A stretch of DNA of 64,000 nt from Atopobium sp. BS2 (GCF_000565075.1 NZ_JDFG01000040.1:18320-82319); one strand, 5' to 3'. Counted from the stretch's first letter, positions 1 to 9,126 are shown. Made by a program: numbers and translations. The notes: generated from the letters alone by a model not told the origin.

Positions 1-181
1 GAGTGTCAAAGGTTACCTTTGGATTATTTACACCAAAGCGCAAAACTTTTTTATCACTGTCTCCGCCAGTTGAACCGCCACAAGCAGAAAGTAGTGAAGC
101 AGAACCGGCAGCAACGGCAGCCGCCAAAGATCCACGTAAGAATGTTTTACGGGAAAGATTAGTAAATACGTGCTCTTTCAT
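1..181 (-). CDS. Peptide-type ABC transporter substrate-binding lipoprotein, N-terminal fragment
   Basis: Reading the minus strand from an ATG at 181-179 gives 60 codons that run off the left edge of the window, so only the N-terminus is present. It begins with a Tat-like/lipoprotein leader: SRKTFLRGS at residues 10-18, a small-residue hydrophobic core, and a lipobox LSAC with the lipidated Cys at residue 34. A Gly/Ser linker and VLRFGVNNPKVTFDT follow, which resembles the start of family-5 (DppA/OppA) binding proteins. A ribosome site GGAAGG sits about 7 nt upstream. Its layout resembles the two complete binding proteins at 25.7 and 46.4 kb. The substrate cannot be told. It is divergent from the C26 gene at 417. 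Confidence 0.75.
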   Translation of the reverse strand, partial: MKEHVFTNLSRKTFLRGSLAAAVAAGSASLLSACGGSTGGDSDKKVLRFGVNNPKVTFDT

Positions 182-416
182 AGGGCGCCTTCCGTTTGTA
201 TCTTCAAAACATGAAGTTTAAATGTAAAGAACTGGCTTTTTAATACCCAAATTAATTGTATGCAATACAGAAAAATGTTTCATGAGTGAAAAAACATTGT
301 GAAGGAAGAGTTGTCAGGGTGGCATGAAGAACGTAAAAGCGATAAAGTCATAGACTCATTAAGGGTATACCTTTAACGTGAGTTTGGATAAAAGTACTAA
401 TTGATAAGAGGGTTTT
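182..416. promoter_or_regulatory. Divergent intergenic region with AT-rich inverted repeat
   Basis: This 235-bp gap separates two divergent genes and must hold both promoters. It is AT-rich. An imperfect inverted repeat at 274-298 (AATGTTTCA, loop TGAG, TGAAAAAACATT) could be an operator. I see no convincing -35/-10 pair on either strand. Confidence 0.35.
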
Positions 417-1211
417 GTGGTTATTCCAGATATCGTAAAAGATGCATTCAATGATGTTCCAGATCTTCCTGCTTCTGAGCGTCCTCTTATCTGTGTGACT
501 CCTCGCTGGATGCCTGAAGAAAATTTTTCTGATTCTGCTTCTGTCGGACAGATCCAATTTGACGCCATCCTTGCAGCTGGCGGCATTCCTATCATGGTGC
601 CTTTGACTGATGACCCAGAGATTATTGCTCAGTTTGTTGAGATGTGTGACGGCTTCTGCCTTACCGGTGGTCATGATGTTGATCCGCGTAATTGGGGAGA
701 AGAACCACGTGATCTTAATCGTCTGTGTCCTATACGAGATGCGCTTGAGTTTGAGTTGGTAAAGCAGGTACTTGCTGCAGATAAACCTTTACTTGCTATT
801 TGCCGTGGCCTTCAGCTTTTAAACGTTGTGCTGGGCGGTACGCTTGTACAAGATTTGCACACCCTTGAACCAACAGAAAATCATGCATTCTGGACTCATT
901 CGGCAAATTTGTACCATCCAGCTCATGCTGTTCATGTTCAAAAAGATTCTTTGCTGTACAACGCCCTGGGTAAGGTTGAAGACATTCAAGCAAACTCGTA
1001 TCACGATGAGGCCCTGAAAAAGGTTTCCGCTGAGCTTAATGTAGTTGCCTATGCTTCAGACGGCATTATTGAAGGAGCCGAGGTCAAGGGCAAGACGTTT
1101 GCTCTAGGTGTGCAGTGGCATCCAGAGTATGGTTGGCAATACAGCAAAGCTGATTGTGAACTTTGGAAATCCTTTGTTACAGCTTCACGAGCCTCACGGT
1201 CTTCTCGTTAA
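417..1211 (+). CDS. Peptidase C26 / gamma-glutamyl-GABA hydrolase-like class I amidotransferase
   Basis: This 264-residue protein has the class I glutamine amidotransferase fold of the PuuD-like C26 family, which hydrolyses gamma-glutamyl amides in the cytoplasm. The nucleophile is Cys129 in AICRGLQ. The His-Glu partners are H235 and E237 in QWHPE. An early LTGGHDVDP segment (residues 82-90) is typical of the family. The GTG start at 417 follows GATAAGAGGG. The gene ends just before a strong hairpin, so it is probably monocistronic, although two peptidases follow on the same strand. That context fits a role in using peptide or gamma-glutamyl compounds. The exact substrate is unknown. Confidence 0.85.
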   Translation: MVIPDIVKDAFNDVPDLPASERPLICVTPRWMPEENFSDSASVGQIQFDAILAAGGIPIMVPLTDDPEIIAQFVEMCDGFCLTGGHDVDPRNWGEEPRDLNRLCPIRDALEFELVKQVLAADKPLLAICRGLQLLNVVLGGTLVQDLHTLEPTENHAFWTHSANLYHPAHAVHVQKDSLLYNALGKVEDIQANSYHDEALKKVSAELNVVAYASDGIIEGAEVKGKTFALGVQWHPEYGWQYSKADCELWKSFVTASRASRSSR

Positions 1212-1225
1212 TACATTGATACTCT

Positions 1226-1260
1226 AAACTGCGTTAACTATTTGGTTAGCGCAGTTTTTT
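1226..1260 (+). terminator. Rho-independent terminator after C26 gene
   Basis: Stem AACTGCGTTAAC / GGTTAGCGCAGTT around a short loop, with one G-U pair, runs directly into TTTTTT. It lies 15 bp after the C26 stop and 14 bp before the pepT start. Confidence 0.85.
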
Positions 1261-1273
1261 GTAAGGGAGTTTT

Positions 1274-2524
1274 ATGAGTGACGTTCTAGATAGATTTATT
1301 GCGTATTGCAAGGTTTCTTCTCAGTCTAATCCTCTGACGGCAGATGCCGTTCCTTCAACTGAGTCTCAGCACCAGATGGCTGAGGTTGTTGCGGCTGACC
1401 TTCGTGAGCTTGGCGCAGAGAATGTAGTTGTTGATGAGCACGCCTACGTGGTTGCTCACTGGCCGGCAAGCAAGGGTTTGGAGGACCTTCCAACTCTTGG
1501 TTTCTGCTGCCACATTGATACGGCTTGGCAGTCTTGGGGCAACCCCGTTCATCCTCAGGTTGTTACGTATGAGGGCGGCAAGCTAGTAGTTGGTTCTGAT
1601 CGTGAGGGCAGAGAGGTCTACATTAGCCCGGAGACAAATCCTCAGCTTGAGCACATGGTTGGTTGGCAGCTTGTTACCACTGATGGCACGTCGTTGCTTG
1701 GCGGCGATGACAAAGCTGGCATTGCAATGCTGGTCAGCTTGCTTGCTCGCTACAAGGAGCATCCAGAGCTCAAGCACCCACGTATTGCACTTGCGTTTGT
1801 TCCTGATGAGGAGATTGGCCACGGCGCCGCTCTTCTGGACCTTGATGCCTTTGGCGCAGCTTATGGCTACACCATTGACGGCGGCCCCTTTGGTGAGTTC
1901 TGCTACGAGACGTTCAATGCTGCTGAGGTGTTTGTGCGCGCTCACGGACTTTCGGTTCACACAGGTACCGCAAAAGGCCAGATGATTAATGCATCTGAGG
2001 CAATCATGCGCTTCCACGAGCTGCTTCCACCTGCGGAGCGTCCTGAGTTCACTGAGGGCTATGATGGCTTCTTCTATCTGGAGCGCGTCAATGGTGATTG
2101 CGAGTCTGCTCGCGCTGATTACATTATTCGTGATCACGATCAGGCAAAGGTTGAGCGTCGCAAGCAGTTGATGGTTGACGCTGCGGCGTATGTAAACAGG
2201 CAGATTGGCTCTGAGGTACTTTCCGTTGAGATTCACGACCAGTATCACAACTTGGCTGACATCGTATTAAAGCCTGAGTATGCGCACTTAATCGAGAATG
2301 CACGCACTGCATACGAGAAGGTCGGCGTAGAGATGACCTGCATTCCAATGCGTGGCGGTACCGACGGATCACAACTTTCCTTTAGGGGATTCCCTTGCGC
2401 TAATCTTTCTGCCTGCTACTACAATGCTCACGGTGTCAGAGAGTTTGTTCCTGTCCCCGAGCTTGAGAGCATGGTTGACATGCTTGAGCACCTGGTAGAG
2501 CTCTATACTCACCCACAAAACTAG
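1274..2524 (+). CDS. pepT: Peptidase T (tripeptide aminopeptidase, M20B)
   Basis: The 416-residue product matches the usual peptidase T length (about 410). It removes N-terminal residues from tripeptides in the cytoplasm using two metal ions. Metal ligands are visible: H80 and D82 in CHIDT, the bridging D144 in GGDDKAG, and the catalytic E178/E179 in PDEEIGHG. A late MRGGTDGSQLS segment is characteristic of PepT. The ATG follows AAGGGAG. The next peptidase gene starts 9 bp after its stop, so the two are co-transcribed. With the peptide transporters in this window they suggest amino-acid nutrition from peptides. Confidence 0.93.
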   Translation: MSDVLDRFIAYCKVSSQSNPLTADAVPSTESQHQMAEVVAADLRELGAENVVVDEHAYVVAHWPASKGLEDLPTLGFCCHIDTAWQSWGNPVHPQVVTYEGGKLVVGSDREGREVYISPETNPQLEHMVGWQLVTTDGTSLLGGDDKAGIAMLVSLLARYKEHPELKHPRIALAFVPDEEIGHGAALLDLDAFGAAYGYTIDGGPFGEFCYETFNAAEVFVRAHGLSVHTGTAKGQMINASEAIMRFHELLPPAERPEFTEGYDGFFYLERVNGDCESARADYIIRDHDQAKVERRKQLMVDAAAYVNRQIGSEVLSVEIHDQYHNLADIVLKPEYAHLIENARTAYEKVGVEMTCIPMRGGTDGSQLSFRGFPCANLSACYYNAHGVREFVPVPELESMVDMLEHLVELYTHPQN

Positions 2525-2533
2525 GAGATAGTC

Positions 2534-3595
2534 ATGACTCATTTTGAAACTGATACACAGTATTTGATTGATACTACAAAGAAGCTTGTTGAGTGCGATA
2601 GCCCTGTTGGCTACTACGAGCGCATCCATGAGCTGCTTCGAGAGCTTGTTGCCGAGGCGGGCTATGAGCTTCAAATTGACAATAAGGCTACTGCATACGT
2701 CCTGGTAGAAGGCAAGGATACCAGCAAGACTGTTGGCGTTAATGCTCACCTTGATACCATTGGCCTGATTGTCCGCGGCTTCAACTCAGACGGTACACTG
2801 CGCGTTCGTCAGCTGGGCGGTATCAACTATCACAGCATTGAGGGCGAGACCTGCCATGTTGTCTGTAGAGACGGCTCCGTTGTTGACGGCCAGGTAATCT
2901 GTAACCACCACTCTGTCCACGTTTTTGAAGACGCTAGAACCATGGAGCGCAACGAGGACAACATGTCCATCTCGCTTATCGCTGACGTTTCTTCCCCTGA
3001 GGAAGCTCGTGCACTGGGCGTTTCCGAAGGCGCAGTTATTGCTATTGATCCACACTTTGAGATGTATGACAACGGCTATATGGTTTCTCGCTTTATTGAC
3101 GATAAGGCTTGTGTTGCAGCGCAGCTTCATACGCTCCGTTGGCTTGCACAGTCTGGCGAGAAACCCCTCTATAACACCTTGTTTGCATTCCCCATGTACG
3201 AGGAGATTGGTCACGGCGGCGCATTCTTGCCTGTTGAGGTAGATGAGTACGTATCGCTGGACATTACCCTCATTGGTCCAGATTACAATTCAAATGAACA
3301 CCACGTAGGCATCATTGTTTCTGATATTCGCTCGCCTTACGATTGGGAAGTTTCCAACAAACTTATTGTGTGTGCACAGGAGGTTGTTGAGCCAGAAAAG
3401 TGGAACCAGCAGGTTGCCTTCCACTTCTCAACTGATGCTAACGCTGCATATTTCTCCGGCAACGATCTTAAGAGCGGCGCATTTGGTCCAGCATGTCTCA
3501 ACACTCACGGTCGTGAGCGCTGCCACATCGATGCAATTATCGGCACCGAGAACCTGTGTCGTGCGTACGTCCTTGGATATGGCGAGAAAAACTAG
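2534..3595 (+). CDS. M42 family metallopeptidase (glutamyl/deblocking aminopeptidase type)
   Basis: This 353-residue dinuclear-metal aminopeptidase belongs to the M42 family (FrvX/PepA-like cytosolic enzymes that form large oligomers). Visible ligands are H72 and D74 in NAHLDTIG, D189/D190 in RFIDDKA, and catalytic E223/E224 in YEEIGHGG. A C-terminal STDANAAYFSG followed by NTHGRER is also family-like. It is co-transcribed with pepT (GGAGATAG ribosome site). The specificity, Glu/Asp N-termini or general, cannot be read from sequence. Its last codons form the left arm of a perfect palindrome that probably ends the transcript. Confidence 0.85.
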   Translation: MTHFETDTQYLIDTTKKLVECDSPVGYYERIHELLRELVAEAGYELQIDNKATAYVLVEGKDTSKTVGVNAHLDTIGLIVRGFNSDGTLRVRQLGGINYHSIEGETCHVVCRDGSVVDGQVICNHHSVHVFEDARTMERNEDNMSISLIADVSSPEEARALGVSEGAVIAIDPHFEMYDNGYMVSRFIDDKACVAAQLHTLRWLAQSGEKPLYNTLFAFPMYEEIGHGGAFLPVEVDEYVSLDITLIGPDYNSNEHHVGIIVSDIRSPYDWEVSNKLIVCAQEVVEPEKWNQQVAFHFSTDANAAYFSGNDLKSGAFGPACLNTHGRERCHIDAIIGTENLCRAYVLGYGEKN

Positions 3596-3606
3596 TTTTT
3601 CTCGCC
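3581..3606 (+). terminator. Perfect 12-bp palindrome spanning the M42 stop codon
   Basis: GGCGAGAAAAAC, TA, GTTTTTCTCGCC. The stop codon TAG lies at the centre and each arm carries the over-represented word GGCGAGAAA/TTTCTCGCC. The T-run is inside the stem rather than after it, so it is not a classical intrinsic terminator, but its position at the gene end suggests that role. Confidence 0.6.
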
Positions 3607-3728
3607 ATGAGTGCGTCTTGTTCTCACAGATGTATCAAATAGTTTGTAAGATATGCTGTATATCGTGTGAATTTTGCCGTAGACATGATAAGGTAGCCTC
3701 AGTTAACTTTTCGAGTCAGGAGTGATTC

Positions 3729-4745
3729 ATGGATAGACGTTCGTTCCTTAAGCTTGCAGGTCTTATTCCAGCTACAGCACTGTTTGGCTGCAAGGGAACA
3801 GACCAAGAGAAGTCTCAGGACGCCACAAAAGATGAGGCTAAGAAATCTGAGCCTGTTGCGGTAAAAGTTGCAACGCTCAAAGGTCCTACTGCCATGGGCT
3901 TAGTTAAGTTCATGAGTGAGGTTGAGGCACAAAACATCACCGATAACAACTACTCGTTTGAGATTTTGGATGCTCCTGATCAGGTAGTTGCTAAGGTTGC
4001 TCAGGGTGACGTTGACGTTGCATCTATTCCTGCAAACCTTGCAGCTACGCTCTTTAACAAGACCAAAGGTGCCTATAAGGTAGCTTGTCTTAACGTATTG
4101 AACGTCCTTTACATTGTTGAGACGGGTAGCGCTATCTCTAAGCTTACTGACCTCAAGGGAAAGACGCTCTACGCTTCTGGTAAGGGTGCTGTCCCAGAGT
4201 ACACACTGTCCTACCTGCTGAGCAAAAATGGCATGACACTTGGTGAGGACGTCCAGGTAGAGTGGAAGAGCGAACATACCGAGTGTGTTGCTGCTCTAGC
4301 TCAAGATCCAGAGGGAATTGCACTGCTCCCACAGCCTTTTGTTACGGTGGCACAAACCAAGAACAATCAGATTCGCGTTGCAATCGACCTTGGTGCTGAG
4401 TGGGAGGCTGTCAATCCTCAGAGCAAGCTGATTGCCGGCGTAACTATTATTTCTTCAAAGCTCATCTCAGATTCTCCAGATGCGGTAACGGCCCTGCTTT
4501 CTCACTACAAAGACTCTGTTGCATTTGCGGTTGATCATCCAGATGATGCCGCCACGCTTGTAGGCAAATACGGTATTGTTCCAGAGCCTATTGCCAAGGT
4601 TGCGCTGCCTAAGTGTAATATTACGTATATTGATGGTGCAGATATGAAGAGCGCACTTTCAAGTTACTTAGGTATTCTGGCTGAGGCTAATTCTCAGGCA
4701 GTAGGCGGACAGGTCCCTGGAGACGATTTCTACTTTGGCGCATAA
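3729..4745 (+). CDS. NitT/TauT-type ABC transporter substrate-binding lipoprotein
   Basis: The 338-residue precursor starts with a Tat-like leader DRRSFLK and a lipobox ending in Cys21 (LFGC). A charged linker and an SBP domain resembling the NMT1/SsuA group follow, with the pattern KGPTAMGLVKFM near residue 50 and repeated GDVDVASIPANLA-type segments. It would be membrane-anchored outside the cell and feed the permease and ATPase encoded just downstream. Candidate substrates in this superfamily include sulfonates, nitrate and thiamine precursors. No riboswitch is seen upstream, so the substrate stays open. The ATG is preceded by AGGAGTG. Confidence 0.75.
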   Translation: MDRRSFLKLAGLIPATALFGCKGTDQEKSQDATKDEAKKSEPVAVKVATLKGPTAMGLVKFMSEVEAQNITDNNYSFEILDAPDQVVAKVAQGDVDVASIPANLAATLFNKTKGAYKVACLNVLNVLYIVETGSAISKLTDLKGKTLYASGKGAVPEYTLSYLLSKNGMTLGEDVQVEWKSEHTECVAALAQDPEGIALLPQPFVTVAQTKNNQIRVAIDLGAEWEAVNPQSKLIAGVTIISSKLISDSPDAVTALLSHYKDSVAFAVDHPDDAATLVGKYGIVPEPIAKVALPKCNITYIDGADMKSALSSYLGILAEANSQAVGGQVPGDDFYFGA

Positions 4746-5652
4746 CCCGCACATAAAAGATAGTATTTCTGCCCGAGGTAGCGCCGAGAAAGGCGCTGCC
4801 TCGGCAGATTTTTCTGTCGAGAAAAACGATCAGGCCCAAAGCGCAGGTCAGACCCAAGGTGCGGGCCGCGTGCAAGGCAAACCGACTGTGCGCAAAGTTG
4901 CTTCTAGCTGGGGAGCACGTTTAGGCGCACTGGTATTTTGGCTTGTCGTGTGGCAGATAGCTGCGGTTGTCATCAATCAGGATATTGTTTTAACTTCACC
5001 TATTCAGACCATTCAGACGCTTTTCTCGCTAGCTCAACTACGCGAGTTTTGGGTTTCTATTGGTCTTTCTCTTTTGCGTATTTTTGCTGGTGGAGCACTT
5101 GCTTTTACCGTTGGTTCCTTGCTGGCGTTTTTGAGTTTTAAGTACAAGCTGATCAAGATTCTTTTTGAGCCGCTTATTTCTACAATCAAATCAATTCCCG
5201 TGGCATCCTTTGTTATCTTGCTACTAATCTGGGTTCGCACGCCCTATCTCTCAATTTCAATTTCATTTTTGATGGCACTTCCCATCATCTACATTGCGGT
5301 ACTTGAGGGGCTTCTCAGCACTGACCAGCAGCTTATTGAGATGGCTGATGTATACCAAATTCACGGTTGGCAACGCATTAAAGCAATTTATTTGTCGCAG
5401 CTTATGCCTTCGCTTAAGACAGCCACCTCACTTGCCATGGGATTTTGCTGGAAGTCAGGAATTGCTGCCGAGGTCATTGGCCTTCCCGCGTTCTCCATTG
5501 GCGAGCACCTCTATAACGCTAAAGTGTATTTGGATACGCCAGCCCTTTTTGCGTGGACGCTTGTGGTTATTGTGATGAGCGCACTTGGCGAGAAGATCGT
5601 GATGCGGTTAGTTTCATGGGCCGCTGCAAGGCTAGAAAAGAGCTGCTCATGA
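4735..5652 (+). CDS. NitT/TauT-type ABC transporter permease
   Basis: This inner-membrane permease (SsuC/TauC-like BPD_transp_1 domain) has about six hydrophobic segments from residue 65 onward and an EAA-type loop near LIEMADVYQIHGWQRIKAIYL. The reading frame is open from a TTG at 4735 that overlaps the previous gene by 11 bp, giving a 60-residue Gln/Ala/Gly-rich cytoplasmic tail. A later start is possible, for example a GTG near residue 50, because the tail is low-complexity and the ribosome site is weak. The stop overlaps the next gene's ATG (ATGA), showing translational coupling. Confidence 0.8.
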   Translation: MAHNPHIKDSISARGSAEKGAASADFSVEKNDQAQSAGQTQGAGRVQGKPTVRKVASSWGARLGALVFWLVVWQIAAVVINQDIVLTSPIQTIQTLFSLAQLREFWVSIGLSLLRIFAGGALAFTVGSLLAFLSFKYKLIKILFEPLISTIKSIPVASFVILLLIWVRTPYLSISISFLMALPIIYIAVLEGLLSTDQQLIEMADVYQIHGWQRIKAIYLSQLMPSLKTATSLAMGFCWKSGIAAEVIGLPAFSIGEHLYNAKVYLDTPALFAWTLVVIVMSALGEKIVMRLVSWAAARLEKSCS

Positions 5653-6278
5653 GTATGAATACAACTAATTGTGCCTATGCAACCGAGCAGTTGCTTGAGG
5701 TAAAAAACATCACTAAATCGTTTGGTAATACGGTTGTGCTTGATGATTTTTCCTACAAATTTGAGAGGGGAGTGTACGTACTCTCTGAGCCCTCTGGAGC
5801 AGGTAAAACAACACTTCTTCGTATTCTTTGTGGTCTTGAAGTGACTGATTCAGGCACAGTGCTTAAAGCGCCTGACACTAAAACGGTCATGATGTTTCAG
5901 GAAGATAGACTGCTAGAAAACTTGAGCGTTATGGCAAATATCATGCTTGCTATACAGTTGCACTCAAAGGAGCAAAAACAAAGCGCTCGAGAGCGTATTA
6001 AAGAGGCGCTTTGTGAGGTAGGACTTGAAGGAACAGAAAACAAGCCTGTTTCTGAGCTTTCCGGTGGTCAAAAGAGACGCGTTGCTCTTTTACGTACACT
6101 CTTTGCAGATGCTGACATCTTGCTCTTTGATGAGCCGCTCAAGGGATTAGACGAAGCGCTTAAGCAGCAGGTTATTGCCTCTGTCAAACCGTTTATTGAA
6201 TCAAAAATTGTAATTTGGGTAACTCATACTCCTGAAGAAGTAAAACTGCTAGGCTCTTATACAGCACTGCAGTTATAG
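5649..6278 (+). CDS. NitT/TauT-type ABC transporter ATP-binding protein
   Basis: The start chosen at 5649 sits in the ATGA overlap with the permease stop, giving 209 residues. The frame is open further upstream, but that stretch lies inside the permease. Signature LSGGQKRR (137-144) and Walker B ILLFDEP (158-163) are intact. The P-loop reads SEPSGAGKTT (46-55): the first Gly of the usual GPSGAGKT is Glu47, while Lys53 and Thr54 remain. It is likely still active but deviates from the family. It energises import by the two preceding gene products. Confidence 0.82.
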   Translation: MSMNTTNCAYATEQLLEVKNITKSFGNTVVLDDFSYKFERGVYVLSEPSGAGKTTLLRILCGLEVTDSGTVLKAPDTKTVMMFQEDRLLENLSVMANIMLAIQLHSKEQKQSARERIKEALCEVGLEGTENKPVSELSGGQKRRVALLRTLFADADILLFDEPLKGLDEALKQQVIASVKPFIESKIVIWVTHTPEEVKLLGSYTALQL

Positions 6279-6289
6279 GAGTGAGCTAC

Positions 6290-6904
6290 ATGTACAAGGT
6301 AATTCTCGCCGGCGGAATGGCGTCTGGTAAATCAACTGTTTCTAAAATGTTTGAAGCAGCAGGTGGTCTGCGCTTTGACCTTGATGAGGTTTCTCGTAGA
6401 CTTCTGAGACCTGGATGCGAGTGTACGTATCGTGTGGCAGAGGCTTTTGGTAACGATTTGTTGGACCCCGTTACTCATGAGATTAATAGGCGAGAGCTTG
6501 GTCGTAGGGCTTTTGCCACTAGAGAATCTGCTGAGCTCTTAGAAGAGCTTGAGATGCCTTTTATCAGGGAATATATGCGTCAATTCCTTACAAAAGAGGC
6601 TCCTGCTGTAGATGCTCAGTTCTGCTTTGTAGAGGTTCCGCTGCTTGACCGCGTTGAAGACTTGCTTGAGCTGGTTGATGAAGTTGTCGTTGTTGTAGCG
6701 CCTTTGGAGCTGAGAGCAGAGCGAGCTGAACAGCGAGGATCTTCTCGCCAAGAGTTTGAGCAACGTATAGCGCATCAGCCTTCCGATACGTATTTGCGTA
6801 ATCAGGCAGATACGGTGTTTGTAAACTCTGAAGGCCTTGATGATCTTAAAGCACAGGTAGAGCTTTGGTTAAACGCTCGGTTTAATCAGCATTCAGAGCA
6901 ATAA
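6290..6904 (+). CDS. coaE: Dephospho-CoA kinase
   Basis: This 204-residue kinase phosphorylates dephospho-CoA in the last step of CoA synthesis. The P-loop GGMASGKS is at residues 8-15, followed by a DLDEVSR segment that replaces the usual DAD motif, then a VEVPLLDR core. The ATG at 6290 is preferred over the GTG at 6281 because AGGAG (6277-6281) then has an 8-nt spacer. It follows the ABC genes directly and lies near uvrB, as in many Gram-positive genomes where coaE sits by DNA-repair genes. It ends convergently with the minus-strand gene at 6928. Confidence 0.88.
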   Translation: MYKVILAGGMASGKSTVSKMFEAAGGLRFDLDEVSRRLLRPGCECTYRVAEAFGNDLLDPVTHEINRRELGRRAFATRESAELLEELEMPFIREYMRQFLTKEAPAVDAQFCFVEVPLLDRVEDLLELVDEVVVVVAPLELRAERAEQRGSSRQEFEQRIAHQPSDTYLRNQADTVFVNSEGLDDLKAQVELWLNARFNQHSEQ

Positions 6905-6927
6905 GTTATAGCTTACATGCGCGGTCT

Positions 6928-9012
6928 CTAGAAGGGCGTCCTCAGTGAACTCTCTACCTTGGCAGCTGCATCGTCAAAGGTAATTTCAAGGCAGTTCTTG
7001 AGCATGTTTTGGCCAACACAATAAATGCCATCGTTAACACATGCGCTGCCAATAGCAACTGCCTTGTTAAACACAGCTTTCTGGTCAAAGACAGGAACAC
7101 CATTTTGCTTAAGGAACGAGAAGACTTCTTGAGGGGTATCCAGTTTCTTAACAGAAGCATCTGCCTTGAGAAGGTCTTCAAGCTCTTCTTTTGCTGGTTG
7201 AGCAACACTGCCGCCGATAATTATTGCCATTTGATAGCAAGCTGCACAAAGGTCAGAGCGTCCTAGCTTCCACTCCATATAGGCCAGGCGATAGTACACC
7301 AGAGCAACATCTGAACTAGAGAAAATGTGTGCGATAAGGTCTTTGAGCAGCTTTGCAGCCTCAAAAACCTTTGACTGATCTTCTAATGTTCTTACCAATA
7401 GCAGCGTTGCATCAATTCCCAAAGGAGAAATTCTATGGGCTTCTTGTGCATAGCGTTCTGCTTTTTCTGGCTGTTCAAGCAGGTTGTAGGCGCGAGCCAT
7501 TCTTGCTAAAGACATAAAATAGGTGTCTGGAATAAGCACCAGTTTTCTTGGCTCATTGGGGAATGCAAGGTTATAAGCTACGCGCTCTGAGAGGGAATCA
7601 AAATATCTGTAGATAGAATCAGAGTCATCCAGATACAGACCCATATCAAGGGTTGGTGAAACCTGAGACTCAAGCTCTGTAAGCACCTTTTCTAGAGCGT
7701 CTGCATCTGGCTCTCCATCCATGATGTTATTTATGGATTGAAGCGTTTTTTGCAAAGGCGAACCAAAGAGGAATTTCTCGGCCATAGACCTTCTGTCCGA
7801 GAAATCAATAGTGCCCTCAACCAGGCCATGGATGACTCTATCAAAGCCTTCAATGGCGTAAATATCAGAAGTTGAAGCTTTTGCTTCTTCAAATTTTCCA
7901 ACTGCATCTGCGGTAGAGGCATCTTTTGGGATGTTGTTGAGAGTGGTGTTCCAAAGCCTAATGCGATGAGATGCCTCAGAGTATCCAAGATCACTTACCT
8001 TTTGGGCTCCACAAACAGCAGTAACTGCTGGCGAGCAGGGGCGATCAGAAAGGTCTGGCATTTCAAAGAAGCTACGAGGAGAAACCCACTCGTCCGTTTG
8101 CTTCATAAAAGGCTCAACCTCGCTAAACCAACCTTCAGAGTCAAAAGAAACTCTGAGCGCTGGATCTTGTGGGAAGCTGTTGCCGTCAATTTGAGTGTTT
8201 GCTGCAGTAGGCAGCAGGCGTGCCAGTGCAGCCTCGTTTAAGTCCATGGATAGAACAATACGCTCTTCTCCGCGCAAGCTGCCATTGATGCAGACGCGAG
8301 AGATTTTGCAGCTCTGAAGTGCCATACGAGCCACGCAAAGAGAAGCACGTAGTGCGTAAGCGCGTGCTGCCGCAATTTGCTCTGACTTTTCTGCAGATAA
8401 GAAGCTAAAGCAGCGAGGACGAGCTACAAAGAACTCAAATACCAAAATATCAAGTTGTGGATTGTAAGAGAAGTTGTATACCATCCTAAAAGGGAATGGC
8501 GTGTTCTCAACATAGTTGGCAAACCAGAGACGCTTCATCCAGTCTGAGCTGCCATCAGCGTTACCACTAAAAGGAGCAACTTGCTCAGAAAGGGAAGCTG
8601 ACTTGGGCATGAGGCTTGCTACCTGCGAAAGGCTAGTACGAACAAGCTGAAGATCTGTCTCAGAAGCATGTGTATTCTTTAGGGCTTCAACATCTTGTGA
8701 AATGTTGAGAATAGCCTCAGTTGCAATAAATGCATCGTACTCTTCCGGTGCACACTCCATCGTGTTAGCGTTGAACCACCAGCGACCCGTTCTGTCCAGC
8801 TTATGAACATCGCCCTTGGGCAGATTGGTATTCTCGAGATTTTTAGAGCGCATCAGCATCTCTTGAAGACCAGCCTCTGCAATCTGATTGTTTGCAACAA
8901 GGTCTTTAAGAGCGGCAATGACATTATTTGAGCGCAGTAAAATCTTCTCTAGGGTAGAACCCTGAGGTTGCTTTGAAGCTTTATTTAGCGAGAAAAGATC
9001 TGAGACGCCCAA
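6928..9012 (-). CDS. Uncharacterised 694-residue protein with C-terminal TPR-like helices
   Basis: I do not recognise a named family. The start is TTG (9012-9010) after AAAGGAGAT. No signal peptide or membrane segment is evident, so it is probably cytoplasmic. Residues about 170-330 look like a compact alpha/beta domain. Residues about 500-620 (YFMSLARMARAYNLLEQPEK, then AERYAQEAHRISPLG) have the spacing of tetratricopeptide repeats, suggesting a protein-protein scaffold. A short C-terminal domain ends in VESSLRTPF. It is divergent from uvrB and convergent with coaE, so it stands alone. No catalytic motif was found. Confidence 0.7.
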   Translation of the reverse strand: MGVSDLFSLNKASKQPQGSTLEKILLRSNNVIAALKDLVANNQIAEAGLQEMLMRSKNLENTNLPKGDVHKLDRTGRWWFNANTMECAPEEYDAFIATEAILNISQDVEALKNTHASETDLQLVRTSLSQVASLMPKSASLSEQVAPFSGNADGSSDWMKRLWFANYVENTPFPFRMVYNFSYNPQLDILVFEFFVARPRCFSFLSAEKSEQIAAARAYALRASLCVARMALQSCKISRVCINGSLRGEERIVLSMDLNEAALARLLPTAANTQIDGNSFPQDPALRVSFDSEGWFSEVEPFMKQTDEWVSPRSFFEMPDLSDRPCSPAVTAVCGAQKVSDLGYSEASHRIRLWNTTLNNIPKDASTADAVGKFEEAKASTSDIYAIEGFDRVIHGLVEGTIDFSDRRSMAEKFLFGSPLQKTLQSINNIMDGEPDADALEKVLTELESQVSPTLDMGLYLDDSDSIYRYFDSLSERVAYNLAFPNEPRKLVLIPDTYFMSLARMARAYNLLEQPEKAERYAQEAHRISPLGIDATLLLVRTLEDQSKVFEAAKLLKDLIAHIFSSSDVALVYYRLAYMEWKLGRSDLCAACYQMAIIIGGSVAQPAKEELEDLLKADASVKKLDTPQEVFSFLKQNGVPVFDQKAVFNKAVAIGSACVNDGIYCVGQNMLKNCLEITFDDAAAKVESSLRTPF

Positions 9013-9126
9013 GGTATCTCCTTTATCTGATGTAACTTGTTTATTTAAATGCTAGTTTAACGCATATAGGTAATGTATTTATTACCCGTCACACTTTGAA
9101 ACTATACTGCAATTTATAAATAGTAT

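Noticed and set aside
1..221. 72-codon plus-strand frame at the window start
   Set aside because: The minus strand encodes a clear lipoprotein signal and binding-protein start at the same place; the plus frame is its shadow.
3607..3728. Riboswitch (for example TPP) before the NitT/TauT-like binding protein
   Set aside because: The 120-bp leader has no conserved riboswitch core or stable multi-stem fold that I can recognise.
4735..5652. Frameshift between the binding protein and permease, because the frames overlap
   Set aside because: Both products have complete domains; the 11-bp overlap with a TTG start is ordinary coupling.
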